Under the pieces are notes generated by a model that saw only the letters and a program-made list of their open reading frames with translations, was not told the origin of the DNA and ran no database searches. Of a stretch of DNA of 60,699 nt, positions 24,503 to 33,615 are shown one piece after another. This DNA comes from DASWOJ01 sp964242415. Lineage in GTDB: Bacteria > Pseudomonadota > Alphaproteobacteria > Acetobacterales > Acetobacteraceae. The DNA is taken from positions 1 through 60,699 of the forward strand of contig CAXTAT010000033.1 of the NCBI GenBank assembly GCA_964242415.1. Reading direction: 5' to 3'. A program made the position numbers and the translations under genes. How positions within the stretch are numbered: position 1 is the stretch's first letter; each line of letters begins with the position of its first letter.

Positions 24503-27500
24503 TCGTCGTCCGGCAGGGCGGCGGCGTCCGGCAGGGTGGCGGGATCGTCCTCATCGTCCGGCAGCTCCTCCGGGCGCAGCAGCGTCAGCAGAAGCGGCAC
24601 GTCGCGCACCTTGGTCCAGGCGGCGCCGCCGACCGGCTTCACGTTGGTGCCCTCCAACAGCTCGCCGCCTGCCGCCATCGCGCGGAGCTGGCCCAGCTCG
24701 TAGGGGCCGAGCAGCGTCTTGCGGACGGACAGGAACCACGACGTCGCGACCGGCGGGGCAGGAGCCGGCACCTGGTTGCCAGCGAGGGGGCGCGGCCGGC
24801 AGCCCGCCAGCTCCGTCAGGCTCTCGGGGGTGAAGCGCCCGGGCAGGATGGCGCGCTTGTCGGCCGCGCGCAGGTGCGCGGCGTCGTCGGGGTTCTTGTT
24901 CGAGTCGAAGGGGTCGATGTCATCGACGCTGCCCGCCACCTCGGCCGTCCAGGCCGGCAGGGTGGCCAGCAGGGCCTTCTGCAGGTCCTCCACCCGGCCC
25001 AGCGCTGCCGCCCCCTCCATCTGCTTGAACCGGGTCAGGTAGGCCTCCGACGCCTCGATGGCGACGCGCTGCAGCATGCCGGGCCGCCGCTCGTTGCGGT
25101 TCAGGTCGATCTGCACCCGCCGGGCGGCGTAGGCGTGCTGGCCCGTCCAGCGCAGCAGCACCGAGGCCGCCATCACCTGGATCGGCGCCAGCGTGCGCTC
25201 GAACCGGTCCAGCGCGCCCGCCACCTCCAGCCGGTGACTCTCCAGCAGCCCGTCGGCGCGGATGTCGCGCTCGGAGCCGACGTCCTCCCAGTCGTTGTGG
25301 CCAAGATCCAGCTTATACGCCGCCTCCGGCCCGGCCCCGCGCTGCAGCAGCCCGAAGCACACCGCGCAGACGAACAGCCGCATCAGCCGCCGCATGTCCT
25401 CGATCTCCTGCGAGGTCGGGACCACCGGGTTGGCGAAGCGCACGGCGGACTTGTGGTTGTGCAGCGGCAGCGGGCCGCGCCGCTCCACCCGGTAGTCCCG
25501 CCGCCAGGTGTCCCCCAGCGGCACGATGCTGTCGAGCGGGATGCCGCTCAGCTCGCAGTAGATCACCAGCCGGTCGCGCAAGCCGGAGCTGACGACCTCG
25601 CAGCTCTGGAACCCCAGCGCCGCCGGGATCGCCTGCTTGATCTCGGCCTGCAGCGACTGGCCGAAGGTGTGGCCGTCCTCGACCGCGACATACAGCTTGT
25701 AGCGGTCCCCCATCGGCAGGTTCTCGCCCAGGCGGTCGAACTTGGCGTTCACCCACGGCATCGCCCGCCGCATCGCCCCGCGCAGGATTTCCCGGCGCGC
25801 CTCCGGCTCCAGCGCCACCAGGATCTCGCGCACCGAGCGCAGCCGGTCCGCCCGGGGCGCAAGCTGCTGCCGGGCATAGCCGCGCAGCTTGGCCAGCAGG
25901 TCCGCAAGCTGCGCCGGGTTCTCCAGCCGCGGGAACAGCGCGCGGGAGCCGCCCTCGCCCTTGAACACATCGGTCGCCCAGGCGTCGATCTCGGCCGGGG
26001 ACAGCTCCAGCAAGCTGTCCGCCTCGGCGTCGGCGTCGGGCAGCACGATGTAGGTGCCGGCGTTCTGCCGCCCGACCGCGTCGTTCAGCAGCGCCACCTC
26101 GTCGTCCAGCACGCGGATGACGTGTTCCACCTGGCGGCGGCCCTGCACCAGCTCGGCGATGGCGCCGTCCCACATCTCGCGGCCCTCGCCGTCCAGGCCG
26201 CGCTGCACGCCCAGGTCGCGCGACACGTCGGCGATGAACTCCACCGCCTCGGCGCAGGCGACGGCGCGCAGGCGCAGCTTCACGTAGTACGCCGTCTCCT
26301 CCCGCAGGTGCTCCAGGAAGCGTTCGGCGGCCTTGCGGTCGGGTCCCAGCAACAGGCGGTTGCGCCCGGCGTCCTTCAGGTTCTCAAACGAGCGGTTGAA
26401 GCGTTCGCGGACCATCTCCGCCCGGCTCTCGTACCGGCCCTGGATGGCGCCGATGCGCCGGCTCTCCTCCTCCAGGCGCAGCTTGACCTCGTTGACCAGC
26501 TTGATCGTGTAGTCCAGGCCGCCGCGCGCCCGGTTGTCCAGGTAACGGAACAGCAGGGCGCGCACCGCCCCCTCGTCGTCCGAGCGCAGGAAGCGGGCCA
26601 GCCGCTGCCGGTTGGCCTTCACCGTCGCGCCGGAGGGGCCGTACTCGGCGGCATGGTCCATGCGGCCAACCACGTCGTCCCGGCTGTCCTCGAACACCCG
26701 CAGCGCCTGGGTCGGCCAGTTGCGCACGTCGCCGGATGCGAGGATCTCCTCCTGGTAGCGGCGGTGGATCTGGTCGGCCAGCCGGGTTTCCACGGTGTCC
26801 CCAGTGTCCTGCTTCATCAGCTCGCCGATCAGCGCAGGCTCGTTGATGGTCTCGTCGTCCTCCACCCCCTGCAGGGTTTCCTCGAACGTGGTGGCGCGCA
26901 GGAAGAAGGTCGCCTCGACGAAGGCCTGCCGCTCATCCGGCGTGGGCAGCCGGCCGGAGCCTTGCAGGGCGACGTTGAAGAAGGACTGGATCATCCGCTT
27001 GGACGCCGTGACCGACGCAGCCTCCAGCGCCGCCAGCCCCTTGGTGACGATGGTGGCCTGGCCGAACGAGGAGTACGCGCAGCTATACGACAGCAACTGC
27101 TGGCCGAACCGCTCGGGCAGCGCGGGCAGGTAGTTCACCAGCTTGTACTGCCCGGTGTTGACCGAGATCGACCGCTTGCGCGACGAGAACTCGCTGTTGC
27201 CGAAGTCCTCGAACAGCACGTCGGCCACCATGTCGTACAGGTGGTTGATGTCGCTGGTCTGGTCGCGCGACACGTTGGTGGTGTCGATCAGGTAGGCTTC
27301 GTTGTACGGCATCAGGTTGGTCGGCCGCGCGCCGTCGCTGGTCCAGCGGTCCACGTAGGCCGGCGCCGACCCCGGGCGCATCACATGCTCCAGCTCCATC
27401 AGCGCGGCGAAGCTGTTGGCGTTGACCCGCTGCAACCCGGCGCCGCGGAAGCCGCCGGGCAGCAGCAGCACCAGGTCCACCTGCGTCTGCCCCAGGTCGC

Positions 27501-28152
27501 GCATCGAGCGCACCGCCAGGCCCACATCAATAAAACTGCCCGACCCGGTGCCGCCCGCCGTCGAGGCGATCACCACCACCCGCAGCTCGTGGTCGATGTC
27601 GAGGTTGAGGTCCTTTAACTGCTGCTGGCGGCCGATGTTGTTCAGGACCGCGTTGCCCTGCTCGCGCACCATGTGCTGGAACCGGCTGAACTGGTCGAAG
27701 AATAGCAGGCGCGAGATGGAGCGGACCTGGCCGGCGCCCTTCTCGGTGTTGATGGTCTCCAAATCCCCTTCCGGCAGCCAGGAGCGGATGTGCGGGTAGC
27801 TGTCCAGCTCGCGCATGTAGCGCATCACGTCCACGCCGTGCTGCAGTCGCTCGGCGTCTTTGAAGGCGACGGCGCGGGCCAGCGGGTCGGAGCGCTGGGC
27901 GCGGTCGGTCTCGATGGCCTCGGTGGTGTCGGTGTCGAAGTAGATGAACGAGGCGATGGGGAAGTCGCCGATGTCGCGCAGGCGGCGGCTGTTGCCGGGG
28001 GTGCCCCAGTCGTTCTGCAGGATGCGGCGGCGCAGGCGCAGCACGACCTCCTTGCCCGTGCCGCCGAGGGCGATGAACAGGGTCGGGCGCAGCTTGGTGA
28101 CCTTGGCCGGCGCGGCGGTCCGCGGGGCGAGGGTGTCGGCGCGGTCAGACAT
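24499..28152 (-). CDS. tubulin/FtsZ-like GTPase with C-terminal GYF_2 domain
   Basis: The protein has 1217 residues. Near the start it has F-I-A-L-G-G-T-G-K-E-V-V, and at about 200 the tubulin-type nucleotide signature S-T-A-G-G-T-G-S-G-S-F-I-D, as in the Tubulin_2 group of large FtsZ-like proteins. A long, mostly helical region follows. Residues about 1140-1190 form a GYF_2 domain (W-F-L-S-V-R-K...G-P-Y-E-L-G-Q-L-R-A-M), usually a peptide-binding module. FtsZ-like families in operons with vWA and membrane proteins have been proposed to act in membrane remodelling (Makarova and Koonin, 2010). The start ATG at 28152 follows AAGGA. It is the fourth gene of a leftward five-gene set and overlaps the last. 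Confidence 0.85.
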   Translation of the reverse strand: MSDRADTLAPRTAAPAKVTKLRPTLFIALGGTGKEVVLRLRRRILQNDWGTPGNSRRLRDIGDFPIASFIYFDTDTTEAIETDRAQRSDPLARAVAFKDAERLQHGVDVMRYMRELDSYPHIRSWLPEGDLETINTEKGAGQVRSISRLLFFDQFSRFQHMVREQGNAVLNNIGRQQQLKDLNLDIDHELRVVVIASTAGGTGSGSFIDVGLAVRSMRDLGQTQVDLVLLLPGGFRGAGLQRVNANSFAALMELEHVMRPGSAPAYVDRWTSDGARPTNLMPYNEAYLIDTTNVSRDQTSDINHLYDMVADVLFEDFGNSEFSSRKRSISVNTGQYKLVNYLPALPERFGQQLLSYSCAYSSFGQATIVTKGLAALEAASVTASKRMIQSFFNVALQGSGRLPTPDERQAFVEATFFLRATTFEETLQGVEDDETINEPALIGELMKQDTGDTVETRLADQIHRRYQEEILASGDVRNWPTQALRVFEDSRDDVVGRMDHAAEYGPSGATVKANRQRLARFLRSDDEGAVRALLFRYLDNRARGGLDYTIKLVNEVKLRLEEESRRIGAIQGRYESRAEMVRERFNRSFENLKDAGRNRLLLGPDRKAAERFLEHLREETAYYVKLRLRAVACAEAVEFIADVSRDLGVQRGLDGEGREMWDGAIAELVQGRRQVEHVIRVLDDEVALLNDAVGRQNAGTYIVLPDADAEADSLLELSPAEIDAWATDVFKGEGGSRALFPRLENPAQLADLLAKLRGYARQQLAPRADRLRSVREILVALEPEARREILRGAMRRAMPWVNAKFDRLGENLPMGDRYKLYVAVEDGHTFGQSLQAEIKQAIPAALGFQSCEVVSSGLRDRLVIYCELSGIPLDSIVPLGDTWRRDYRVERRGPLPLHNHKSAVRFANPVVPTSQEIEDMRRLMRLFVCAVCFGLLQRGAGPEAAYKLDLGHNDWEDVGSERDIRADGLLESHRLEVAGALDRFERTLAPIQVMAASVLLRWTGQHAYAARRVQIDLNRNERRPGMLQRVAIEASEAYLTRFKQMEGAAALGRVEDLQKALLATLPAWTAEVAGSVDDIDPFDSNKNPDDAAHLRAADKRAILPGRFTPESLTELAGCRPRPLAGNQVPAPAPPVATSWFLSVRKTLLGPYELGQLRAMAAGGELLEGTNVKPVGGAAWTKVRDVPLLLTLLRPEELPDDEDDPATLPDAAALPDDE

Positions 28153-28240
28153 GGTGGTTCCTTGGGGGCGTCCCCGATGGCCCGGCACAGGCCAAGGGCC
28201 GCTCCAACGGCAGGGCGCTCGCATATGGTGTCAATGCTGC

Positions 28241-28395
28241 TGCTTCCTCTCCCTCCGGGAGAGGGCCGGGGTGAGGGAGGCGGCAAGGGCCAAGCCCCGC
28301 GCATCCCGGAGCGGGTTCCGTCCTCGCGCCGGCCAACTGGGCGCTCGCCGCTTCCCTCACCCCGGCCCTCTCCCGGAGGGAGAGGGAGAAGGCAG
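28241..28395. repeat. long inverted repeat (REP-like), arms about 43-47 bases
   Basis: Two arms, about 28241-28283 and 28349-28395, are near-perfect reverse complements and are separated by about 65 bases. The core is CCTCTCCCTCCGGGAGAGGG; within each arm CTCCCGGAGGGAG is itself a hairpin, so both small hairpins and one large stem can form. This CCGGGGTGAGGG-type element recurs between genes in many proteobacterial genomes. It sits in the 273-base gap between the membrane protein and the tubulin-like gene, where it could weaken read-through or stabilise the mRNA ends. Confidence 0.75.
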
Positions 28396-28425
28396 CGGCA
28401 TCGCGCCGTGGACGATCGCGCTGCG

Positions 28426-28902
28426 TCAACGGGTGAGCCGGGTGGCGGAGTTGAACAGGATGGCGAACAGCACAAGGGTGATCAGGCTGAGCACGCCCAG
28501 CGGGACGATGAACGCCAGCACAGTCCAGAACCCGCCGATCAACCCGAAGACCACGGTGAACGCCGCGACCGACAGGAAGATGAACAAGGCCCACGACGCG
28601 CCATTGGCCGACGACAGCGAGGACCGGTTGGCGATCAGGTGGCTCCGCACGGCGCCGCGCATCAGGAAGAACACCACCAGCAGCCCCAGCATCACCGCGC
28701 CGCCGATGACCGCCCCGTTCTGCGTCAGCCCGCCGATCAGCACAGGCTCGCGGACCAGCACGGCGGGGGTCGCCACCGGTGCCGGGGCAGGCGCAACAGG
28801 CGCAGCCGGGGCGGCGCTCGGCTGCGGCGGGCGGATCACATAGCCTGACGGCCCCGCTGGGACCGGCCCAGGACCTGGACGCTGTGGATCGGCCATCTGC
28901 AA
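28426..28902 (-). CDS. small membrane protein with Pro/Ala-rich N-terminus
   Basis: The protein has 158 residues. The first ~55 residues are Pro/Ala-rich and probably disordered in the cytoplasm. Three hydrophobic helices follow at about 62-82 (A-V-I-G-G-A-V-M-L-G-L-L-V-V-F-F-L), 103-122 and 126-150, joined by a short loop with N-R-S-S-L-S-S-A-N-G-A. It has no recognised domain. It lies between the vWA-like gene and the tubulin-like gene on the same strand, so it may be the membrane anchor of that machine. CCGAGG about 6 bases upstream supports the start; the third codon is also ATG. Confidence 0.75.
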   Translation of the reverse strand: MQMADPQRPGPGPVPAGPSGYVIRPPQPSAAPAAPVAPAPAPVATPAVLVREPVLIGGLTQNGAVIGGAVMLGLLVVFFLMRGAVRSHLIANRSSLSSANGASWALFIFLSVAAFTVVFGLIGGFWTVLAFIVPLGVLSLITLVLFAILFNSATRLTR

Positions 28903-28993
28903 CCTCGGATAACTGCCTGGCCCCGTACAGCCAAGTTAGCAAACTAGCGCGGCCCAAGGGGAAAGCAATGTCGGGCGCAGGTGCAGAGCCGGC

Positions 28994-30454
28994 TTACCGG
29001 GTTGCTTTCCCGCCTGTTTTCAGCACCCTGGACTGGTGAGGCCCCAGCAGCCGCCCGGTGACGACCAGGCGGCTGCCGTCTGCCAGCGCCACCGTCTGCG
29101 ACTGCATGGGACGCAGCAGGAACGGACGCTTGCGCCCCTCGACCAGCACGTCGTAGCGCCGGGGCCGCGTGGCCAGCACCAGGGCGCCCACGACCGCCGC
29201 GGCAACCAGGGCGGCCAAGGCCAGGGCGCCGATCAGCGGCACCGGGGAGAACTGCATCACTAGCGTCACCGGGATCGCCGCCGTCGCCGCCGTCACCCGC
29301 TGGTAGTCGGCGAACACGTCCGGCAACTGGTCCAGCCCGGCGATCTCGCCCATCTTCGCCCGGAAGTCCGCGCCGAGCGCCATCTGCAGGTTGGCCAGCC
29401 GGAGCTGCAGGCGGCCGTTGAGCAACCGGGACTGCGCGAACAGCCCGGCCAACCCTGGTGGACGCTCGACCACCGGCGTGTGCAGCACCAGCGTGATCCC
29501 GCCCTGCTGCGCACCGGACGCCAGGCTCGACAGCACCGGCGGCTCCACCGCGGCCGGCAGCGCCGCCGGGTCAGCCACCCCGTCCAGCGCCGCCCAGGCA
29601 AGCGACACGTCGGCGCTGACGATGGTCTGCGGGTAGTACTCGGACCGCAGCGCCCCGGTGACGCGCACCGTGCCCTGCCCGTCCGGCGGCACGCCCTGGA
29701 TCAGCAGGCCGCCGCCGGGCAGGCTGGACGCACCGTCCTGCGTGTCGGGGCGGAACACCAGTGGCGCCTCGTCGAGGTGCTTCAGCTTGAATGGAGGATC
29801 GGTGAACAGCGCGCGCATCGGCGGGCTGTCCACCACCTGCGCCAGCTCCGCAGCCGCGTCCTCGCCATAGGCGATCGCGTAGATGATCAGGCCGCGCTCG
29901 GTGTACTGCCGCCCGGTGACTGGCATCCGGACCGGGTAGGCAACGACGTAGGGCAGGTAGGGGCTGCTGCGGATCATTTCGGCGAAGCCGCGGGTGTTGC
30001 GGTCGATCTCGGGGCTGTTGTTGCGCGAGTTCTTGTTGTTGGTGACCACCCAGACGATGCCGGGCTTGCCGTCCAGGATCGTGTCGAGCGCGCGGGCCAG
30101 CGCCCCGTCGAAGTCCGCATCCGCCAGCCGCCCGCCGGGGCGCACGGCCAGGGCCAGGGCGCCGACCGCGGCGTTGACCGGGCCGGGGGCGAAGGGGCCG
30201 TCATACAGCACCTCCGGCGACCGGTGGCCCGGCACCTGGCCGTCCTGGTTGAAGTCCGCCACCAGCGTCCGCCCGGTGTGCGAGGCGTCGATCAGGGCCT
30301 GCAGCAGCGGCTTGAACGGCGAGGCGCGGTCGGTGAAGAACGGCTCCATCCAGCCGGAGGTCTGCACGAGGTACAGCGACGGCACCGCGGCCCGCGCGGC
30401 CGGGGCCAGCAGGGCGATGGCGAACGGGACGGCGAGGACCCAGCCCCTACGCAT
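28994..30454 (-). CDS. exported, membrane-anchored vWA-like protein
   Basis: The protein has 486 residues. Residues 1-23 are a signal peptide (W-V-L-A-V-P-F-A-I-A-L-L-A-P-A-A-R-A). The next ~200 residues resemble a von Willebrand A fold: L-Y-L-V-Q-T-S-G-W-M-E-P-F at the first strand, where a DxSxS metal site would be (here Q-T-S-G-W, so the Asp is missing), and G-K-P-G-I-V-W-V-V-T-N-N-K-N-S later. A beta-rich middle region and one membrane helix near 405-435 come next, then a short C-terminal domain of ~50 residues ending in V-L-K-T-G-G-K. Most of it should face the periplasm. It overlaps the upstream zinc-ribbon gene by 8 bases. The vWA call is from pattern only. Confidence 0.65.
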   Translation of the reverse strand: MRRGWVLAVPFAIALLAPAARAAVPSLYLVQTSGWMEPFFTDRASPFKPLLQALIDASHTGRTLVADFNQDGQVPGHRSPEVLYDGPFAPGPVNAAVGALALAVRPGGRLADADFDGALARALDTILDGKPGIVWVVTNNKNSRNNSPEIDRNTRGFAEMIRSSPYLPYVVAYPVRMPVTGRQYTERGLIIYAIAYGEDAAAELAQVVDSPPMRALFTDPPFKLKHLDEAPLVFRPDTQDGASSLPGGGLLIQGVPPDGQGTVRVTGALRSEYYPQTIVSADVSLAWAALDGVADPAALPAAVEPPVLSSLASGAQQGGITLVLHTPVVERPPGLAGLFAQSRLLNGRLQLRLANLQMALGADFRAKMGEIAGLDQLPDVFADYQRVTAATAAIPVTLVMQFSPVPLIGALALAALVAAAVVGALVLATRPRRYDVLVEGRKRPFLLRPMQSQTVALADGSRLVVTGRLLGPHQSRVLKTGGKATR

Positions 30455-31904
30455 CGGCCGGCCCGGCGCCAGGCCCAGCTAGGGGCCAGCGGTAGCAGCG
30501 GTTGCCGGGCAGGTCGTACACGAACAGGTTGCGGCTATAGACGAACGGCACGATGTCCCACGCCGAGCGCACCCGCAGCGTCGCCCGCAGGTCGGTGAGC
30601 ACGACCGACGCGCCGGCGAACATGATCCGGCACTCCACGGAGCGGGCCTCCGCATCGGCGTCGGTGTCGATGAAGCCCAGCAGGCTGTTGCGCGGCGAGC
30701 ACTGGGCGACCAGGAAGCGGTCGCCTTCGAACGCCAGCAGCGGCAGCAGGAAGGCGTCGCCCTCCCCCCGGTACTCGATGCGCTTCGGCTCCCACGGCTC
30801 GCGGAACCGGGCCATGCGGCTGAACGACGCCGACCCGCAACTGGTGACGTAGCGGTCGAAGTCGCGGCGCTGCGGCGTGGCGCCGAGGGGCAGCAGCGCC
30901 TCGAACGCCTGCCGCCCGTCCAGCCGGCCCAACTGATGGAACACGCCGTTGGGCGACAGCACCGGGCGCAGGCCCTGCATCGGCCGCCACCCATCGCGCC
31001 ACGGGCGGTAGCTGCAGGTGACCGCGCCCTGCTCGATGCGGGCAAAAAGCTGGCCGTGCCGCCCGGTCCAGAACGCCTCCGTGGCGTTGACGGACGGGGC
31101 GGCAAACACCTGGGACGCGGCGGCCGCATCGCCGTTGGCCACCGGCACGGCCTGCCACTCCTGCACCTGCGGCGACCAGGATGCGACAAACAGGGCGTCG
31201 TTCGCCAGCACGGGCAGCAGCGCCGCCTCGCCCAGGGACGCGACGCCGCCCAGGCTGCGCCGGATGCCCAGCGCCGTCCTGGCCGCGAACGCCGCCGCCG
31301 ACCGGGGCCGCAGCGACACGAACAGCGGGCCGCCATCGCCCGGCATCGCCAGGCCACCGGCGAAGGCGGCGACGCTCCAGCTCCAGCGCGGCAGGTTCAC
31401 CGCGGCGGGCAAGTAGGCCAGCTCGCGCCACCGCCCGCCCTCCCACGGGTCGGATAGCCCGGCGATCCAGCAATGCAGGCGCCCGGTCGTCTGGTCGAAG
31501 GCGAGCAGCCGCGGCGGGGCGCCGGCCACCACGAAGTCCAGCCGCGCCGGCCCGGGCATCGGCAGCTCGGTGCGCCCTGCCGGGTCCGGGGCGCCGGTGC
31601 AGGCCGGGGCAGGCTGGCCGGAGGCGCCGCCGGGCGAGGACCAGGCCTCCGCCTCCCGGGCCGGCGGGGGTGGCTGCAGCGGGGTGCCGCAGGTGGGGCA
31701 GAAGCGGAAGCCGAACGGCCAGGGGCCAGGGTGCGCGCAGTTGGACCCGCGGGCGCGCAACAGGTGCAGCTCGCCATCCTTAGGGTCGAGGCTGACGGGT
31801 TCGCCGGCCAGGAGCACCTGGCCGTAGCGTCCCGGCGGCCCAAACCAGCGTTCGGGGCCATAGGGGCCGTCCAGGTCCCAAACCGGTTCAGGGGACAGGG
31901 GCAT
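30447..31904 (-). CDS. zinc-ribbon protein with beta-propeller-like body
   Basis: The protein has 485 residues and no signal peptide or membrane helix. Residues about 55-80 contain a Cys set (N-C-A-H...R-F-C-P-T-C-G-T-P-L) of a zinc ribbon with one ligand possibly His. The remaining ~350 residues are rich in short beta strands with recurring aromatic-Gly turns (L-D-F-V-V-A-G-A-P-P-R-L-L-A-F-D, F-W-T-G-R-H-G-Q-L-F-A), suggesting a propeller or similar sheet protein. I do not recognise a family. It is the first gene of the tubulin-like operon and shares the zinc-ribbon theme with the last. ATG 31904 is preceded by an in-frame GTG, so the start is uncertain by one codon. Confidence 0.7.
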   Translation of the reverse strand: MPLSPEPVWDLDGPYGPERWFGPPGRYGQVLLAGEPVSLDPKDGELHLLRARGSNCAHPGPWPFGFRFCPTCGTPLQPPPPAREAEAWSSPGGASGQPAPACTGAPDPAGRTELPMPGPARLDFVVAGAPPRLLAFDQTTGRLHCWIAGLSDPWEGGRWRELAYLPAAVNLPRWSWSVAAFAGGLAMPGDGGPLFVSLRPRSAAAFAARTALGIRRSLGGVASLGEAALLPVLANDALFVASWSPQVQEWQAVPVANGDAAAASQVFAAPSVNATEAFWTGRHGQLFARIEQGAVTCSYRPWRDGWRPMQGLRPVLSPNGVFHQLGRLDGRQAFEALLPLGATPQRRDFDRYVTSCGSASFSRMARFREPWEPKRIEYRGEGDAFLLPLLAFEGDRFLVAQCSPRNSLLGFIDTDADAEARSVECRIMFAGASVVLTDLRATLRVRSAWDIVPFVYSRNLFVYDLPGNRCYRWPLAGPGAGPADA

Positions 31905-32016
31905 CACCGGGCTGTATCAAGGTTTTGGGCTGCGTCACGAGTCTGGAACGCCGGGTTTTGACGGGACCACATCACCAACCGCCAAACGTCCTGACCTGTC
32001 CATCCGGGCCTGCGCC

Positions 32017-32109
32017 CGTCATTGCGAGCCGGCTTCGGCGCGGCAATCCAGCAGGCAAGGACCGCGCTCGCCGTCCTGGATTGCCACGCCGCCGCGGCTC
32101 GCAATGACG
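32017..32109. repeat. REP-like palindromic element, copy 1
   Basis: The element begins CGTCATTGCGAGCCGGCTTC and ends with the reverse complement GGCTCGCAATGACG. Inside, GGCAATCCAG pairs with CTGGATTGCC, so the ~93 bases form a long imperfect stem. Two further copies lie at 36885 and 38962. It occupies part of the 611-base gap 31905-32515, in which I see no gene; the promoters of the divergent 31904 and 32516 genes must also lie there. Confidence 0.85.
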
Positions 32110-32515
32110 GCGTGTCCCTCATCGGCCGGAGCTTTCGGCTGGTGGTATAGGGCGGCCGGCGACGGGGTGTAAAGCATCGGTTGACGCTGGCCCAACGCCG
32201 GGAACGGACCGCCATCCGGCCGAGGCGCTCGGCGACGTTCAGCGCAGCGCCCTCCCGGCACCCCCTGCCGCCCCGGCCATGGCGAAGGCGGCCTTGAACC
32301 ACTTGCCCATGCTTTTCGACTTTTCCTGACCAGCGCGGCACGGCGGCACCTTCTGGGCGGGGCCATATGGCGGCTCACGCCCACGGGCAGGCGGGGTCCT
32401 GGCGTCGTTCCGTGCCCTCAATCGGAGGTCTTGGCAGATGGGACACCTGGAACGCGGCCGGACATCGATCCACCTTGGGTCCATGGACCCAAAGCGCACG
32501 GCGATGGAGCGGACC

Positions 32516-33436
32516 ATGCGTTGGATTGCCGCGACTGCGGTGCTTGGCGCCGTCGTGGCGGCGGCCCCCGTCGCCCGCGCGCAGGAACCCGGCTTCCACC
32601 TGAACCAGGCGGCCGCGGCCTGCGCCGTCGCGCGGGCGGCCACCGCGCTGGGCAACGCCGCCGAGCCGCGCCGCGCCGACCCGGGCTGGGTTGCATTCGT
32701 GGTCAAGGACGGGCGCTGCACCCTGCTTGGCGCCGGAACCGCCGTGTCGGTCGCCGGGCAATCCAGCGGCATGGCGCAGATCGAGTATCCGCGCGGCAGC
32801 GGCCAGCTCCTGTTCATCGCCAGCGCCGCGCTCGCGTCCGACAGCGTGCCGCCGCCCACGGAGACAGCGCCGCCGAGCCTCTGGAGCAGCGCCAGCGCCG
32901 GGTCAGGCGCGGCGGCGGCGTGCGGGCTGTCCGGCCCGGCCGGCCCCGGGACGCTGGCCCTGACCGCCACCGCCGACCGTCCCGGGGTGGTGCGCCTGAT
33001 CCTGAGCAAGCCGTCCTGGCAGGTGACGCCCCGGACTCCGGTGCGGCTCAACGTCGCATTTGCCGGGATGCCGCCGCTGAGCCTGGCCGGGACGGGTGGG
33101 GGCGCCTCGCTTGAGTTCGCGCTGGCCGACAGCTTCAAGGCATGGCTGCACGGGTTCACGGCGGCAGCGTCCGCCACCCTTTCGTTTGGTGGGAACGAGG
33201 CGCCGTGGCAACTGGACCTCGCAGGCACCAGCACCGCCATATCGGCAATGGCCGAGTGCATTCGGGAGAGCGGGAGCATCCTCGCCCCGCCGCCGTTCGC
33301 CGCACCGCTGCCTGGCGCCGCCTTCCCGGTCGCGTCCGCCGCTGCGAAGCCTGGCGCCGAGCCGTCCCGGCAGGCTGCGTCCGCAGGTGGCGACCTATCG
33401 CTTTTGGACATCGAGCTGCCGCCGATCCGGCGCTGA
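32516..33436 (+). CDS. secreted protein of unknown function
   Basis: The product has 306 residues. The start at 32516 is 6 bases after GGAG and gives a good Sec signal (M-R-W-I-A-A-T-A-V-L-G-A-V-V-A-A-A-P-V-A-R-A, cut before Q-E-P). The mature protein has a few Cys (A-A-C-A-V-A-R-A, G-R-C-T-L-L-G) and Ala/Ser/Gly-rich strands. Residues near 170-240 (L-R-x-x-L-S-K-P-S-W-Q-V) have the look of an invasion-associated LppC/IalB-like or DUF1176-type beta domain, but I cannot assign it. The C-terminus is Ala/Pro-rich and disordered. Confidence 0.65.
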   Translation: MRWIAATAVLGAVVAAAPVARAQEPGFHLNQAAAACAVARAATALGNAAEPRRADPGWVAFVVKDGRCTLLGAGTAVSVAGQSSGMAQIEYPRGSGQLLFIASAALASDSVPPPTETAPPSLWSSASAGSGAAAACGLSGPAGPGTLALTATADRPGVVRLILSKPSWQVTPRTPVRLNVAFAGMPPLSLAGTGGGASLEFALADSFKAWLHGFTAAASATLSFGGNEAPWQLDLAGTSTAISAMAECIRESGSILAPPPFAAPLPGAAFPVASAAAKPGAEPSRQAASAGGDLSLLDIELPPIRR

Positions 33437-33615
33437 CCTTTCGCGGCCGGAGAACCCGCATGATCCCATGGGGCCACGCCGCGCGGCTCAATGACGCTGA
33501 CAACCTCGATCGCCAATCGCAACTGCTGGCCGGCTCCCCGTCCCACCGTGAAAGCCTGGACCCCGGGGGCATGGCCGTGCGAACCGACAGCGATGACATC
33601 ACCTGACGGTCAGGC

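Noticed and set aside
24310..27618. Plus-strand frame of over 1000 codons opposite the tubulin-like gene
   Set aside because: Shadow of the minus-strand gene; no motifs and unnatural amino-acid composition.
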